Origin: Pseudocercospora fijiensis CIRAD86
Taxonomy: Eukaryota > Ascomycota > Dothideomycetes > Mycosphaerellales > Mycosphaerellaceae
Direction: 5' to 3'
Length of the DNA: 64,000 bases
Assembly (NCBI RefSeq): GCF_000340215.1
Contig: NW_006921535.1
Span: 2,817,122-2,881,121 of the forward strand
Translations under genes and position numbers: made by a program
Notes under the pieces: generated by a model
Told to the model about the DNA's origin: nothing
Databases searched by the model: none
Seen by the model: the letters and a program-made list of their open reading frames with translations, nothing else
In this document: piece by piece, positions 21,178 to 33,740 of the stretch
Numbering within the stretch: the first letter of the stretch is position 1
Layout of the letters: every line of letters starts with the position of its first letter

Positions 21178-23158
21178 CTACCATTGGCGAAGTAGATGAT
21201 TCTGCTTCCGATCTTCATCCCCAACTAAGACTTCTACTCCAGCCTGTCCCACACTTGGGTCCGTTCCTCGAAGGCGGTCTAAGACTTCGGGGTTAACGGG
21301 CTTCTTCGGCTGTCCCATATACCAAGCCTTGTCTCCATCCTCTCCGAAAGTCTCCAGATCCCATCCATTGCCGAAATAGCTGAACATGTCATCTGGATTT
21401 TCATAACGTAGGTCAAAGTCCTCGAATCGTGGCGTCCGCATGATCTTAGTAAATTGACTTCTCTCACCTGGCCATAGAGACGGAGGCTTCGAGCTGCCAT
21501 CGTTTCCTTTATACCACGAGACACAAGGGCCGGTAAGTGCTGTGCGCTTCATCCAAGCATTTGCGTGACGAACGAAATGATCGACGGCCAAATCTTTGGG
21601 CTTGATACTGAGAAGTCGGTCGAGTTGCACTTTCTCTATCACCTGCACCATATAGTTCGAGTACACTTCTGTGGAGTGGAAGAAATTTCCTTGCGGTAGG
21701 GGTCCAAATGCTGAGGCTGGGTTGAAGTAGTTTGGCATGCCTTTGAGCATCAGAGCCATGTAGCTAGGAGGAGACAGTAGGTCCTGCCACTTGGAGGCGA
21801 CATCTTCGCCATTGACAGTTCGTGGGAAAGGTGGCATGTGGGACTGATCGTATCCAGTTGCCGCTATAACCATGTCGATTTCATGTTCATTGCCATCGCT
21901 GTCCAGCAGACCACGCTTGGTAAAGCGCTGAGGAGGTTGCAGGAGTACCGTGGTCTTTGGATGTGTGAGCGCTTCAAGATAACCATATGCAAAGGTCTGG
22001 CGTCGACACCCAATGCCAAAGTCTGTTGGTATGATTGAATCAAACAACTCCGGTTTCGATGCTAACTTCGCCTTCATGTACTTCGTCACCATCTCCCGTA
22101 CTTCGTTCCCGATTCGGCCGCCATTAATGAGGTAAGGATACCGAGTATTGAAAGTAGATTCGACAGCCTTGCGATAGGCCAGATAGACGTCTGGATCTTT
22201 CAGCAGTTCCTTTTGCTCATCACTGTACTTGAAGTTGGCTCCTTCCTGCCCAGAGAAGGCTTGATTGGGCGGTGGCAGAACAAATGTCTTATTCCTGAAC
22301 CAAGTATACAATTTCTGAACATCGTTCACGATATTGGGCCCAATCTGAACTCCAGAACAACCGTAACCGATTAAAGCTACTTTCTTGTCCTTGACAGTTG
22401 TCTCGGGCTTCCAATGTGCTGGGTGTATGACTTCGCCTTGGAATGCGTCCAGACCAGGGACAGGATTCAGCCTCGGATTGCTGACAGGTCCATTGAGCTC
22501 GAGAAAGAAGTCGACTTTGTCCTCGAAATCGCGGCCATCAACAAGATCGTTTACCTTTAGAGTCCATTTCGACTCATCGTCGCTCCAGGCCGCAGAGAGA
22601 ATCTTATGCCTTAGTTTTATGAATCTGTAGAAGTCGTTCTCTTTCGCAACGGTCCGGATGTATTCCAAGTTCTCGGCCTGAGGTGCATACATTTCAGACC
22701 AGATGTTCGGCCTCCATGAGAATTGATAAACGATGGAAGCTATGTCACAGCGACAACCAGGATACCTGCTGGTCAACCACTGCGTCTAATTAGTATGTGG
22801 CAGATGTTGTAGTGGGCTTCCTTACCACTCCGCCGATGTCATCATTCATCTCGTAGACCACAATTTCAACATCCTTCAGTCGCTCTGCTGAATGCAGAAA
22901 TTGAAGGCCACTTATGCCTGCTCCAAGGACACCAATGCGCAGCTTTCTTCGCGTTCCGTAGAAATCATCCGAGATCTCGATATCTGGTCGACCTGAAGGG
23001 TCTGGTAGCCCGGCATAGACGAAGCTGCGACTTCTTTAGCAGATTGCCAAGATTATGCTTCGTCGTGTGGTGGTAACAGACGTAGGAATGTAATCTGCGG
23101 CTTTTGGGTTTGACAAAGGTCTGGAAGCCTGGTAGGGAATCTCTCTGAGCTGTGTCAT
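21178..23158 (-). CDS. flavin-containing monooxygenase, Baeyer-Villiger type
   Basis: Three exons on the minus strand (23158-23082, 23024-22826, 22779-21178), 625 residues. Introns are 57 and 46 bp with GT-AG ends, and all joins keep frame. FAD-binding GAGISG is at residues 60-65. The Baeyer-Villiger fingerprint F-x-G-x3-H-x3-W is complete (FQGEVIHPAHW, 205-215). A second dinucleotide (NADPH) motif GYGCSG is at 230-235, and ATGYD follows later. The family inserts one oxygen atom next to a ketone or aldehyde using NADPH and O2. Length is normal for fungal class B monooxygenases. The next gene upstream on the same strand is a dienoyl-CoA isomerase, so a catabolic pairing is possible but unproven. 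Confidence 0.88.
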
Positions 23159-24001
23159 GGTGATAGCCGCACACTGTTATCCAGTCTCATTCGCCTGCTC
23201 TAGAGCGAAGAAGACAAGAAGTATCCAGACACATGAATGACATGGGTGCCAGATCAAGCTTCTTGAATGTGGTGTCTCGGTGAGATGTTCGTCAGATAGG
23301 CAGAGTACCGGATCGAGTGGCCGCCACTCAGCGAGGGGTATCTTTCTCAAGTCGTTCCCTCAGCTTCACCAATCTCGCAATTAATCAGGTATCATCATCC
23401 GGGACATCTTATATTCCGAGCCTTCCGATCCTGGCAATGCTGTCCGAAGCGCGCGCTTGAGCCTCTGACTGTGCTGGACTTCAGGTCCTGGTCTGTATAG
23501 CATTCGAGATTTCATGATTATGATCAGTGAGACGGTCCCAGACGCAGGAAGGCTCTCTCGACGTTGAAATAGGATGCCAGGTTTAACAAAGCAAAGTTCC
23601 GAGAGCATCCAACCCTATCTCCGTTTCAGCCCCTTGCTGTTTGGGCGCAAGGGGGTTTTCAGTGTGGCAGGTAGTGGCCTCTTTCCAACCACCACCTTCA
23701 CCACCTTCACCACCTTCCACCTTCCACCTTCCTCCCATTCTATATCGGACTACCACGCGACTGGAACCATACACCCACACACCTAACCACACCAACCTCC
23801 TTGCGCCACATCCGAAAGTACCGATCGACGCTAAAGTGCACGTGAAATGAAGATGGAAGTCACAGGTGGAAGGTAGAAGATAGAAGATGGAAGGTGGAAG
23901 ATGGAAGGTGGGATGAAGTCTACAAGAAGAGCCTGAGAAGGAGGTAGCATTTAACCATCCATTCTGAATCCAAGGGCGATCAATCTTTGTCAACATCGAC
24001 C
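23159..24001. other. intergenic with CCACCTTC/GAAGGTGG tracts
   Basis: Contains (CCACCTTC)-type tracts at about 23690-23735 and the complementary (GGAAGGTGGAAGAT)-type tract at 23860-23915, so the two could pair as an imperfect hairpin. No credible gene. Confidence 0.5.
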
Positions 24002-24097
24002 ATGCCTCCAGCGTTCACAGCCGGCCAACTTGGAATTCTTCGGGATGTCACCAACGAGACTCTGGGTGCCGCTCAAGAGTACTTCAAGACTGTATAG
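24002..24097 (+). CDS. possible 31-residue micro-ORF
   Basis: ATG in a good context (CGACC before it) opens 32 codons beginning MPPAFTAGQLGILRDVTNE and ending FKTV. Composition is protein-like, but no family is recognised. It could be a first exon or chance. Confidence 0.2.
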   Translation: MPPAFTAGQLGILRDVTNETLGAAQEYFKTV

Positions 24098-24214
24098 TGA
24101 AACATACTGAATGAGCTCTGGCGCAGGCAGGCAAAGCTGGTGGTGTCGCAGCATGAGAAAATGCAGTTGACACAGCGAAGCCGTTTCTCCGCTCTCATGA
24201 ATGTTTCTTCTCAT

Positions 24215-25127
24215 TTACAGCTTCTGGAATGTTGGCGTCCTTTTATTCTTACCCAGCCCTGATAGCAATGCGTCTTTTACGTCAGCCGTTTGCAACATGG
24301 CAGCGTTCCATACTGCGATGTAATCAAGCCCTGGTAGAAATGTCAGCGGGGTTTATTCGGTCCACATGAGAGCACTCACCATCTTCGACTGAATGGTCTC
24401 GGGAATAGTTGATGACAGCTTTCGTTCCTTGTACAGCAACAGGACTTTTGGCTGCTATATCCTTCCCAAGCTCAAAGGCACGATCCAAAGCAGCTTTCTT
24501 GGAATCAAAGACGCCGGACACAAAGCCCATAGTCAAGGCTTCTTGTGCATCGAACTCTCTTGCTGTGAGGGAAATGTCCTTGATCCAGCTCATCGGTACT
24601 TGTGTGTGAGGAAGTCGGGTCAAGGTGCCTACATCTGCTGCGAGACCTATCGCAACTTCTCTGACGGAGAATCTGGTGTCTTTCGAGCATATCCTGATGT
24701 CACAGCATGTTGATATATCGATAGCCGCGCCATAGGAGATGCCGTGCATAACGCAAATGACTGGTTTCTCACACTTTTCGATCTCTGTGACTGGGTTCTG
24801 GACTTCCTTAATATGCCTTCGAAGCTTCCAGGCTTTTCGGGCAGTGTCTTCAGGTGCTTGTCCTTTCATGCCATCACCAGTAAGAGGCCCCTCTGCCGCC
24901 GCTGTTACGTCCAGGCCCGCTGTGAAGGCACGATCCCCAGCCCCCGTCAGAATGATCACGCGTACATCTGGATCTACGGACAGCTTCGAGAAGATTGCGC
25001 CGATGTCCTTGAACATCTTTTCTGTGTATGCATTGAGCTTTCGCTGCCTATCGACTTCCACAACTGCCACAAATTCGTATGGCTGAGTAACATTGAAGAA
25101 TTCTGTGCTGTAGTCCTGTGGCGCCAT
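24215..25127 (-). CDS. delta(3,5)-delta(2,4)-dienoyl-CoA isomerase-like (crotonase fold)
   Basis: Two exons (25127-24380 and 24330-24215) with a 49-bp intron, 287 residues. Start chosen at the ATG at 25127; an upstream open stretch lacks an ATG. Crotonase features: FTAGLDV oxyanion region, VMHGISYGAAIDIS, and the isomerase acids D137, E157 and D165 (AID, VREV, AADVGTL), which match the Asp-Glu-Asp triad of dienoyl-CoA isomerase. The enzyme shifts double bonds during beta-oxidation of unsaturated fatty acids. The spliced C-terminus ends FQKL, a plausible weak peroxisomal targeting signal type 1, whereas the unspliced frame would lose it. Confidence 0.85.
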
Positions 25128-25329
25128 GATGCTGGTCGGTCTGTAGAAACTAAAGATTTGGCGGAGCAAAGTTTGCGTCCTGGTCTTTTCTGTTCTTTGT
25201 GTCTAGGAGGGATGATATATCAGAAAGATCTTGAGTCGCGATGTCCGAGTACTCGACAACCGCGAATGCCGAGGTGTGGAGTGGCGGTTTTAGAGCCTTA
25301 GGCAGCAAGAGCATTACGTGTCTAATTGG

Positions 25330-26463
25330 CAGCCTAGAGAGCAAAACTATAGGAGACTTAAGGAGGCCTGCGAAGAGTATATAGAGTAGGCGAGGAGGGG
25401 TAGAGTAGCATTTGCCCTCTAGAAGTACTAACTTATCTACTTTATAGGAAGTAGAAGGAAATATAACTTATAGACTACTATCTAGATTCTAGAATACTAA
25501 GTATAACTAGAACTAGATATTAGACTCCTAGGGGTCTAGCTAGATAGCAAGCCTAAATAAGGGCTATATATTAGAAAAGCCTAGGAGAGGGGCCTTACTA
25601 ATCTATAGTCCCTCTAAGGTCTAAATAAGTTAATATAGGATACTAGCTTCTAGAGAGTAAAGTACTAGTATCTAGCTATAGCTCCTTCTAGGTAGTATAT
25701 ATATCGCGAGACTTAATAATAGCCTTATTCTTAAGCTATTTAAACTACGAGAGGTAGACTTAGGTAGTATCCTTCTAACCTACCGAACCTAGCTTCTAGT
25801 ACCTTAATCTTTACCTCTAGTATAGTATTCTTTGCCTCTATAGCCTCGACTCGCGTCTATATCGCGGCTAGCTCGCTATTTCTATCGTCTTCTTTAACCT
25901 CTAAACTAGCTATATAGCTAGACTTACCCTTATACTTATAATAAGCGTAGACTCGCTCGCCCTTAGTATTAAGTATATAATACTTAAAGTTATTAGAGCG
26001 TATATAGTAGCAGTATAGCGCTAGTATAAGCTTACTAGAGTCCGTTTTTATAATAAGTCTAGTAGCCTTATCTTTCTATAGTCTATTTAATACTACTTTC
26101 TTCTTATTTAGTATAGCTATTTAATTAAGTAGCTCTTACTATATCTCTACGCTATAATATTAGAAATCGTAGGTATTTATAGTCGTAGGGCGTCGAAGTC
26201 TAGAGCGAGTTAGTAGCGAGTCTATAAGGATATACCCTACGACTTATAATAAATATTCCCCTTTTCCTCCTACTAGTAAGTATACTATCGCTATCGGTAT
26301 CGCTATTAGTATTAGTATCGATAGAAGAAGAATATTAAAAGGCAAAGCGCGAAGTTATAAGTCTAAACAAGGTTTGTCGCAACAATAGGCATAATAAGGT
26401 TAGTAAGGAAGGTATAGGAATAATAGGAAGCGACAATAGACTTAAGTGAAGCTAAGCCTCTAT
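25330..26463. repeat. RIP-degraded repeat block
   Basis: Abrupt change to TpA-rich sequence with stops in all frames. Short tracts suggest former coding DNA, but no catalytic motif could be assigned. It ends against the second copy of the 28-bp repeat. Confidence 0.65.
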
Positions 26464-26491
26464 TGACAATCTGGTATGTATGGAGCTCCGT
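26464..26491. repeat. 28-bp exact repeat, copy 2
   Basis: Identical to 11241-11268, same orientation. Marks the right edge of the RIP block. Confidence 0.85.
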
Positions 26492-26669
26492 TGGCCTCCC
26501 TATCCCGACCAATTTGCATCCTAGAATAACGCTAATTCCACGGTCCGGTAATCAGCACCAAGTCACCAAACAACCACTGCACATCACTCCAATCCGCGAG
26601 AAATTGCACTTCATGCTGCCGGACTCACCATAGCATCGTGCCCGGTGGCATAAGCACAATCTCAGCAAA

Positions 26670-27946
26670 ATGGGTGACTTGCACAACACGCCCATCGTCA
26701 TCGACAACGGCAGCGGCACGATCAGAGCTGGATACGCCGGCGAGGACCAGCCGCGCTGTTTCTTTCCCTCATATGTCGGACGACCGAAGCATCTGCGCAT
26801 ACTCGCGGGCAGCCTAGAAGGAGATGTCTTTATCGGTAATAAGGCACAAGAGCATCGCGGTCTGCTCAAGATTCGCTACCCCCTAGAGCATGGAATCGTC
26901 ACCGACTGGGACGACATGGAGAAGATTTGGCAATATGTCTACACAGATGAGCTCAAAACCTTGAGTGAAGAGGTATGTTGTAGTTGACGTCGGTCCTCGA
27001 ACGCGAAGGCAGCAGCATGGCGCAGCTCTAACTCCACTGCCAGCACCCGGTCCTGCTCACCGAAGCACCTCTCAATCCGCGCGCAAATCGAGACACAGCA
27101 GCGCAAATCCTTTTCGAGACTTTCAACGTACCGGCAATGCACACATCTATACAGGCTGTCCTTTCATTGTACGCATCTGGACGAACCACCGGTATCGTGC
27201 TCGATGCAGGTGACGGCGTTTCCCATGCTGTCCCGGTTTATGAAGGCTTCGCAATCCAGAATAGCATACGGAGAATCGATGTCGCTGGACGAGATGTTAC
27301 CGAAGAACTTCAAAGGCTGCTAAGGAAGAGCGGCGCTGTCTTTCACACCAGCGCCGAGAAGGAAATTGTCAAGCAGATCAAGGAGAAGGTCTCGTACGTT
27401 GCTTCCGACCCCAAGAAAGAGGAGAAAGAATGGCATAGCGGGGGCAGCAGAGGCGGAGACAGCAAAATCGCTGAATACACATTGCCTGACGGCAAGAAGC
27501 TCAAGATTGGCCCAGAACGCTTTCGCGCCCCAGAAATCCTCTTTGATCCTGAGCTCATCGGACTCGAATGGCCTGGTCTCCACCAAATTGTGGTTGACTC
27601 GATCAATAGAACGGACATGGACCTCCGCAAGGCGCTGTTTGGTAACATTGTCCTTTCAGGTGGATCCACTATGATCAAGGGCTTCGGCGATAGGTTGCTG
27701 CACGAAGTTCAACGGCTGGCCATTAAGGATATGCGCATCAAGATCTTTGCGCCGCCGGAGAGACTTTACAGCACGTGGATCGGCGGAAGCATTCTGGCGG
27801 GCTTGAGCACGTTCAGGAAGATGTATGTGACGATTGATGATTGGCATGAGAGTAAGTCCCTCACCCCTCCAGGCTCCATGGATTGCAATCGCGTCACATT
27901 CGCTGACAAGTTCTCAGATCCAGAAATCATTCATGCTCGAATTTGA
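26670..27946 (+). CDS. arp1: Arp1/centractin, dynactin actin-related protein
   Basis: Exons 26670-26972, 27044-27851 and 27918-27946 give 379 residues, the usual Arp1 size. Introns are 71 and 66 bp. Actin-fold landmarks: [14 protein letters not shown] phosphate loop, [29 protein letters not shown] second phosphate loop, [11 protein letters not shown], and [13 protein letters not shown]. The last exon adds the short PEIIHARI tail. The VGRPKH and [11 protein letters not shown] segments favour Arp1 over actin. Arp1 polymerises into the short filament of dynactin, which links dynein to cargo and supports nuclear migration in hyphae. ATG context is CAGCAAAATGG. Confidence 0.95.
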
Positions 27947-29248
27947 TGCAGCGCTTTTAGATACCCCACGGCAGTTGTTTAAATGTGTTCCTTCAACTTT
28001 GGTCGACTTCGCTTCTCCCCAAACCCCAAGTTCCGACAAACGACAGCTTCGCGATGCCCTGCTTAGCTCGGTGGGACCCAGTGTTTTGCGGGCTCCAACG
28101 GAGCACATTCTCGTCTGACAGCGTCGTTGGGGAGTAATACGCAGAATAGTCGACCAATCTCATATGGGATGCTCCATCGTGCTCACGACCCTAGACACGA
28201 CACGCACACTGTGGAGAGCACGCAATGCTGGAGTGGGAGGACATGCGGAGGCAGGAGGAGAATTTTACTTAACCATCACGTACTACACGCCGACCTACTA
28301 GGTAGCGCCAGGTACCACGCACATGGCTGCTACACCGCAAAACGCTATGAGGCGGAATGCGGGGAAAGCGTTTGAGTCAGGTGCGACCGCTCGACGGTCT
28401 CGGGTCGTTCAGCCGTAGGCGTACCAGGAAGTTTTGCGGAGGGTATGCAAGACTGCAGCAGGCGTCGACAGCCGCGTCTGGACATCGCAATGGTCGTCAA
28501 TGACCGGAGACACGTTGTCGCTGTGCGGCATCGGAGTGGAAGTACGGCGCCAACATGTACCGTGCTGTTATTCGACGTCGCACGCGATCATGCGGAGTCA
28601 CTGCGTGCTCAGACGCCATCACAGTACCGCCAACCTTAGAATTTTTTGAGGGTAATAGTTTTCCTCGAGTGGTTCGCGGTTAGGTTATAGAAACTCGGGC
28701 CTGCATGCCGAGCCTCCCGTCGAGAGGAGTCGACCGTGCACGCGTGACTTGGCAACGTCTTGTTTACTACGAGGCGCAGTCCTCGTGACTCGTTGGACGG
28801 TCGTGACCTCCGAATCCCGAAAAAACATCTGTCACCGTCAAGGAGAGAAAGCAGGCCCATGATGATGTTATTACGAGGATGCGAATTGTTCGTGTGGCAT
28901 CGTGGTCCAATAACGAGGGAAGTTGGTCTACAGAGATTCCGGCGGCCAGTGAAGAGAAATCTCTTCACTCAAGTGACGCCCCAAATGATGATCTAAGCAA
29001 GGCTAGTTCCGCCGCATCGGCTCATCAAAGGCGTCGTCTGAAGCCAAGAAACTGACTGTTGCGCGTGATGTGATTCTAGGGGACAGACAGGCACATTAAG
29101 TATATATGCTGCCTCCCAGGTAAGCATTCGATCTCTCACTACATCAGACCACATCAACACTATACTCGATCACTAGCAACACTATCTGTGCTCACCGATA
29201 ACCACAACAACCACCCACTACACCATACCATCACATCAACCACACAAA
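27947..29248. promoter_or_regulatory. 1.3-kb intergenic region with TATA-like box
   Basis: No credible gene across the region, although many short frames exist. A TATA-like AGTATATATGC lies at about 29098-29108, roughly 145 bp before the ATG of the DUF3602 gene, followed by a C/A-rich leader with CACAAA before ATG. Sequence at 28130-28640 is GC-balanced and unmutated. Confidence 0.4.
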
Positions 29249-29686
29249 ATGTCTCCCAACTACAGCGTAGTAGAGCCACATCCAACCGTCCCCAAATCAG
29301 GAGGCTACGTCGGCGGTGGTCGTGGCGGCGCAGGCAACTTCAAGCGCTACAAGGCAGAAGAGATCACCGACGGTCAAAATGCCAGCGGCCCAGCATCGCG
29401 AATCACACTTTCGCGACCATTCCGACGACACATTCCAGCCGGACGTGGTGGCGCAGGCAACATGTTCTCCGAGACCGAAGAACCAATCTTCCAATTCGAT
29501 GAAGAACTCAAGTCTCGACAGCACTCTACTCCAGTTTACCGTATCGGACGTGGTGGCGCTGGCAACATGGTGAACGAAATCAAGGCCAACACTCTCTCTC
29601 GCAAAGACAGCACAGCTTCGGAGGCGGAGTCGACTACTAGCCGCTTTTCTATTTCCAGCATTTTCAGAGGACCTTTGAGCCGGTGA
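29249..29686 (+). CDS. DUF3602 / Par32-like protein with GRGGAGN repeats
   Basis: Single exon, 145 residues. The heptad G-R-G-G-A-G-N occurs three times (near residues 24, 67 and 100), each followed by a polar linker; this repeat defines the DUF3602 family. The yeast member Par32 is a phosphoprotein linked to TORC1 and ammonium-transporter control; the same role here is inference. Small, hydrophilic, probably disordered and cytosolic, with a Ser-rich C-terminus that could be phosphorylated. Confidence 0.85.
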   Translation: MSPNYSVVEPHPTVPKSGGYVGGGRGGAGNFKRYKAEEITDGQNASGPASRITLSRPFRRHIPAGRGGAGNMFSETEEPIFQFDEELKSRQHSTPVYRIGRGGAGNMVNEIKANTLSRKDSTASEAESTTSRFSISSIFRGPLSR

Positions 29687-30643
29687 TATCCGGGTGATGG
29701 GTGATAGGACTCTTCGATCACGACGATTACTGCTTTCTCATCATTACGACTTTACGACATGCATCTTGCATCACCCCAAAAGCGTTGGCGCCGGGCTTCT
29801 GGACACCATCAAAACCGGGAGGAACAGTCTGCCATTCTTTCATCATCAACCAACCAAAAGTTCGAGAGCCGGCGTGCTCATGATTGCTGTATTATATTTT
29901 GACACACCCGATGAAGACATTGTGGAATGATACCCGTTCTCCATAGCGATTGGGATTTGCTTCCAAGTTGCATAGCAGTGTAGCTGCTACGCTCGATCCA
30001 TATGATGATTCAGAATCTCTCACCCTGCCTTCACTTATCCATGTATTAATAAGTCCACTGGTTTACGTGCCGAAGTGCCCTGACCCAAGGTGACATCGCA
30101 GGCGAGGTTTCCTCAACGATCGTCACAGCTTTCGATTTGTTACCCATGGAAATATGATGAATGACACTCACAGGACTGGTCAGCTTCACAAGCTCATCTG
30201 AAGAAGAGCTGCCTCGGTATCGATAGAGTTCCGTCATCCCGGGAACATTGATAGGGCTGACCGCAAGGGTCGTCGGACGTGGTGAGGAATTTCGATCGTA
30301 TGAGTGCAACGATCCGTGTGAACACGTTTGTTGGTTCCGGCGATTGCTTGCAATCTCTGCACAGCATTGCGGTCGCCAATACATTTATATACAAGACTAC
30401 GAATCCGCTGCATGTATCTGCATGTTGCTTTCGCTCCATACGCTATACGCATAAGTAGTACCAGGCAAAACAGCGTCAAAGCTTCGTCAGCACAGACTCA
30501 GAGCCTCAGCTTGGGCTGCGTTTGTTTATTGTTACAACTACATCCGAATCCTGCCGGCAACCATGAGACAGCAACTCGGCATTCAGTAGTCTGCATGAAT
30601 AAGCAGCGCTTCTTCATTGTGTTTAAACCACACTCGTCGCGTC
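29687..30643. other. intergenic, no gene seen
   Basis: Between DUF3602 and OSH3. Frames on both strands lack family resemblance. Expected to hold the OSH3 promoter. Confidence 0.45.
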
Positions 30644-33600
30644 ATGGCGGGAATCGAGCAGATCGTTGTGCATTCGAAGGTACGTCAGCTTCAAGCCATA
30701 GACCAGCGAGTGCGAAACTGACAACAGACGACGCACATAGAGCTACGTTGTCCGCTGGATTCAAGTACCTGAACATCATTCGATATCGTGGTCAATACAG
30801 CCTAATAAGAAGAGCATTAACTTTGGCATATTCAAGCATCCAGGCACCAAGAATGGGCAGACGCCGGCGCTGCCTACAGAGGAGGTAGTCGAGAATAATG
30901 CGCGGGACATACCAGCTACACTGGCGCTGGATGGGTCGGAGAGACTTACTCAGGTACCACGGAGAGCTTCTGTGAGCGAAGGAGAGAGCAAGGTCGTGGA
31001 GAAGCTGCAAAATGTTGGGATTAGAGCAGTCGCTTGGGCTGGAAGATGCGAAGCAGACAAGGTTGCAATGGGGCGATACGATGTTCCGACGGGCGAGGGA
31101 GGAGCGTACGGACTGGTGTTCGACAACACATTCTCCAAGCAGACGTCCAAGAACATCACCCTGGTGCTGATGACGCATCCAACGAATGCGCCTCCTAAAT
31201 CAGGACACCACCTGCATTACACCCAGGCATTTGGAAACAACAGCACTAACACTGTTGGAAAGGGCAGCAGTCCGTCTCTGAGACCGGTGAACGATTCGAA
31301 CGATTCTCTGCCTACAAATCTGCACCGTGGCATTCTCGAGGATCCGCGACCGAACTCGAAGAGCGGGACGGAAAGTAAGGGCGTAGAAGGGACAGCATTC
31401 TACACGGGCATGTTGTACAAAAAGAAACGGAAGAAGGGTCAGGGATACGCAAAGCGATTCTTCTCGCTGGACTTTACATCTTCGACTCTGTCGTACTATC
31501 GCGACCGACATTCTTCGGCCCTGCGAGGAGCCGTGCCATTGGCGCTCTCTGCTGTTGGCGCCAATGAGAAGACTAGGGAGTTCTCAGTGGATTCCGGCGC
31601 GGAAGTCTGGCATCTCAAAGCACTGAACAAGAAGGATTTTGAAGGATGGAGGGTGGCGTTAGAGCGAGCAGCCAGCGGCGCATTTTCTGCTCCTGCAACA
31701 CCGATGAACATCTTGGATGGCTTTGTTTCGTCCAGGGTCCCCAACCCGGAAGAAGATCGAGAATGGGCGAGAGTGGAACAGCTGGTTAGCAAGGTCGCCG
31801 GCACGCGTGATGCTGTCAGAGGGCTCGCGAAAGACACGGATCCAAAGTATCTGGCCGGGGCTAATGGCGCTGGTCTGGGACTGACCACATCTGGTAGCAA
31901 CAGTAACAATCCTAGTCCGACCTCTTACGATTCTGCTAGCCAATACTTCCCGGAGGTTGATGAGCGCGGCGAGAACAAGCGGCCTTTCTGGAAGCGCAAG
32001 CCGAGTGTGGATCGCAGTCCGTCAGCGCTATTTCGCAGAAGTGTATCCGCACAGCTCGCAGTACCTTCGCCCGCTTTGGGTGGTGGTCTATCACCGGTGT
32101 CTCCTACTGCTGGACTAATCACTATCCCGAAGCGCCCTAGCATGCAAAACATGAAATCTCAGCAATCGATTCACGATCCAGATGTTCACGAAAGATGCAT
32201 GGCATTGCTGCGTGATTTGGACGATGTGGTCTCCCAATTCTCGCAGTTGATTGCAGAGAGCAAAGCGCGCCGGATACCGCCTCTACCGACTGCAAACTCA
32301 AGATTGTCTTTGGACTCTGTGGACAGCCAGGAGTTTTTCGACGCAGAAGACGGTGCTGGAGGCCCATCTCAGCTTCTCGATATTAGGCGTTCGGGCGAAT
32401 TTGAGAGACAAGGCGAGGAGGAAAACCTGTTTGACGATCGGACCGAAGCCGATTCAGATACAAGCAGTGACGCTGGCGATGGCCCAGCTGGATCTGTCAC
32501 ATTTACACCAATGACCAAGACTTCACAGTCGCCGTTGTTTCCTGGTAGGCCAGAAAAGCTGCCACCACTGCCACTACCTCGCGTGAAGAGGCGTTCGACA
32601 GTGACCGGACCGAAACAGCCACCACCGAGCATCATCGGTTTCCTGCGAAAGAATGCCGGCAAAGACCTCAGTACTGTTTCAATGCCGGTGACGGCCAACG
32701 AGCCTACATCGTTACTGCAACGCTTGGCTGAGACGATGGAATATCCCGAACTCCTGGACGCTGCTGCCGGTGCGGCAACTGCAGCTGAGCGGACGCTCTA
32801 CGTTGCAGCTTTTGCCGTCTCATACTATTCATACAATCGTGTGAAGGAACGCGCGGTGCGGAAGCCGTTTAACCCGATGCTGGGTGAGACATTCGAGCTT
32901 GTTCGCGAGGATCTAGGATTTAGATTCCTGGCAGAGAAGGTCAGTCATCATCCAGTGCGCATGGCGTGCCAAGCAGAGAGTCTGAACAACGGCGGCTGGT
33001 GCTATACACAGTCACCGAAGCCGGAGCAGAAGTTCTGGGGCAAGTCAGTCGAACTCAACACCGAAGGCAGAGCTCGGGTTGTCCTATTCGACTCTGGCGA
33101 TCGTTTCTCTTGGAGTCAGGCAACATGCTTCTTGCGAAATGTGATCGCAGGCGAGAAGTATGTGGAGCCGGTGCAGACCATGACCATTCAGAACGAGACC
33201 AGCGGTCTACGTGCTGTGGTGTCATTCAAGTCTGGCGGCATGTTCTCCGGTCGAAGCGAAGATGTTACAGTGCAACTCTTCGAAGGAGAATCGCCTTTGC
33301 CAATCGGACTAGAGGGCAAGTGGACAGACTCACTGAAGCGTTCCGACTCTGGTGAGACTATCTGGAGAGTGGGTTCGCTTGTGCCCAATGCCGGAAAAGT
33401 GTATGGCTTCACTACGTTCGCGGCGGCGCTGAACGAGATCACCGAGATCGAATCAGATCATTTACCTCCGACTGACTCTCGACTACGACCTGATCAGCAG
33501 GCTCTGGAAAGCGGCGAGATCGACAAAGCCGAAGGACTGAAAGCCCGTCTGGAAGAACGTCAACGTGCTCGTCGAAAGGTGCTGGAAAGTCATGGGCAGA

Positions 33601-33740
33601 CCTGGAAGCCACAATTCTTCGACAAGGTCGAGACCAACGAAGGCGAAGAAGAAGTGTGGGTATTGAAGGAGCAAGGCGGGTACTGGGACAAACGTGCTGC
33701 CAATGACTGGAAGGGTGTCCAGCAGGTATTCGAGCTATAG
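30644..33740 (+). CDS. OSH3: oxysterol-binding protein of the Osh3 type (GOLD-PH-FFAT-ORD)
   Basis: Two exons, 30644-30679 (12 codons) and 30741-33740, total 1011 residues. The tiny first exon is supported by GTACGT/CATAG splice sites and by restoring the GOLD start (IVVHSKSYVVRWIQVPEHH). Domains: GOLD about 1-155 (AWAGRCEADKVAMG, LVFDNTFSKQTSKNITL); PH about 230-322 (YTGMLYKKKRKKGQGYAKRF); FFAT-like EFFDAED at 543-549 for binding VAP proteins at the ER; ORD about 667-1011 with NPMLGETFEL and the fingerprint EKVSHHP. Osh3 proteins work at ER-plasma membrane contacts in sterol/phosphoinositide exchange. The domain order matches yeast Osh3. Confidence 0.93.

Noticed and set aside
28127..28649. 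Several 60-80 codon frames in the 28.1-28.6 kb GC-balanced region
   Set aside because: No domain, conflicting frames and no splice logic; left as intergenic.
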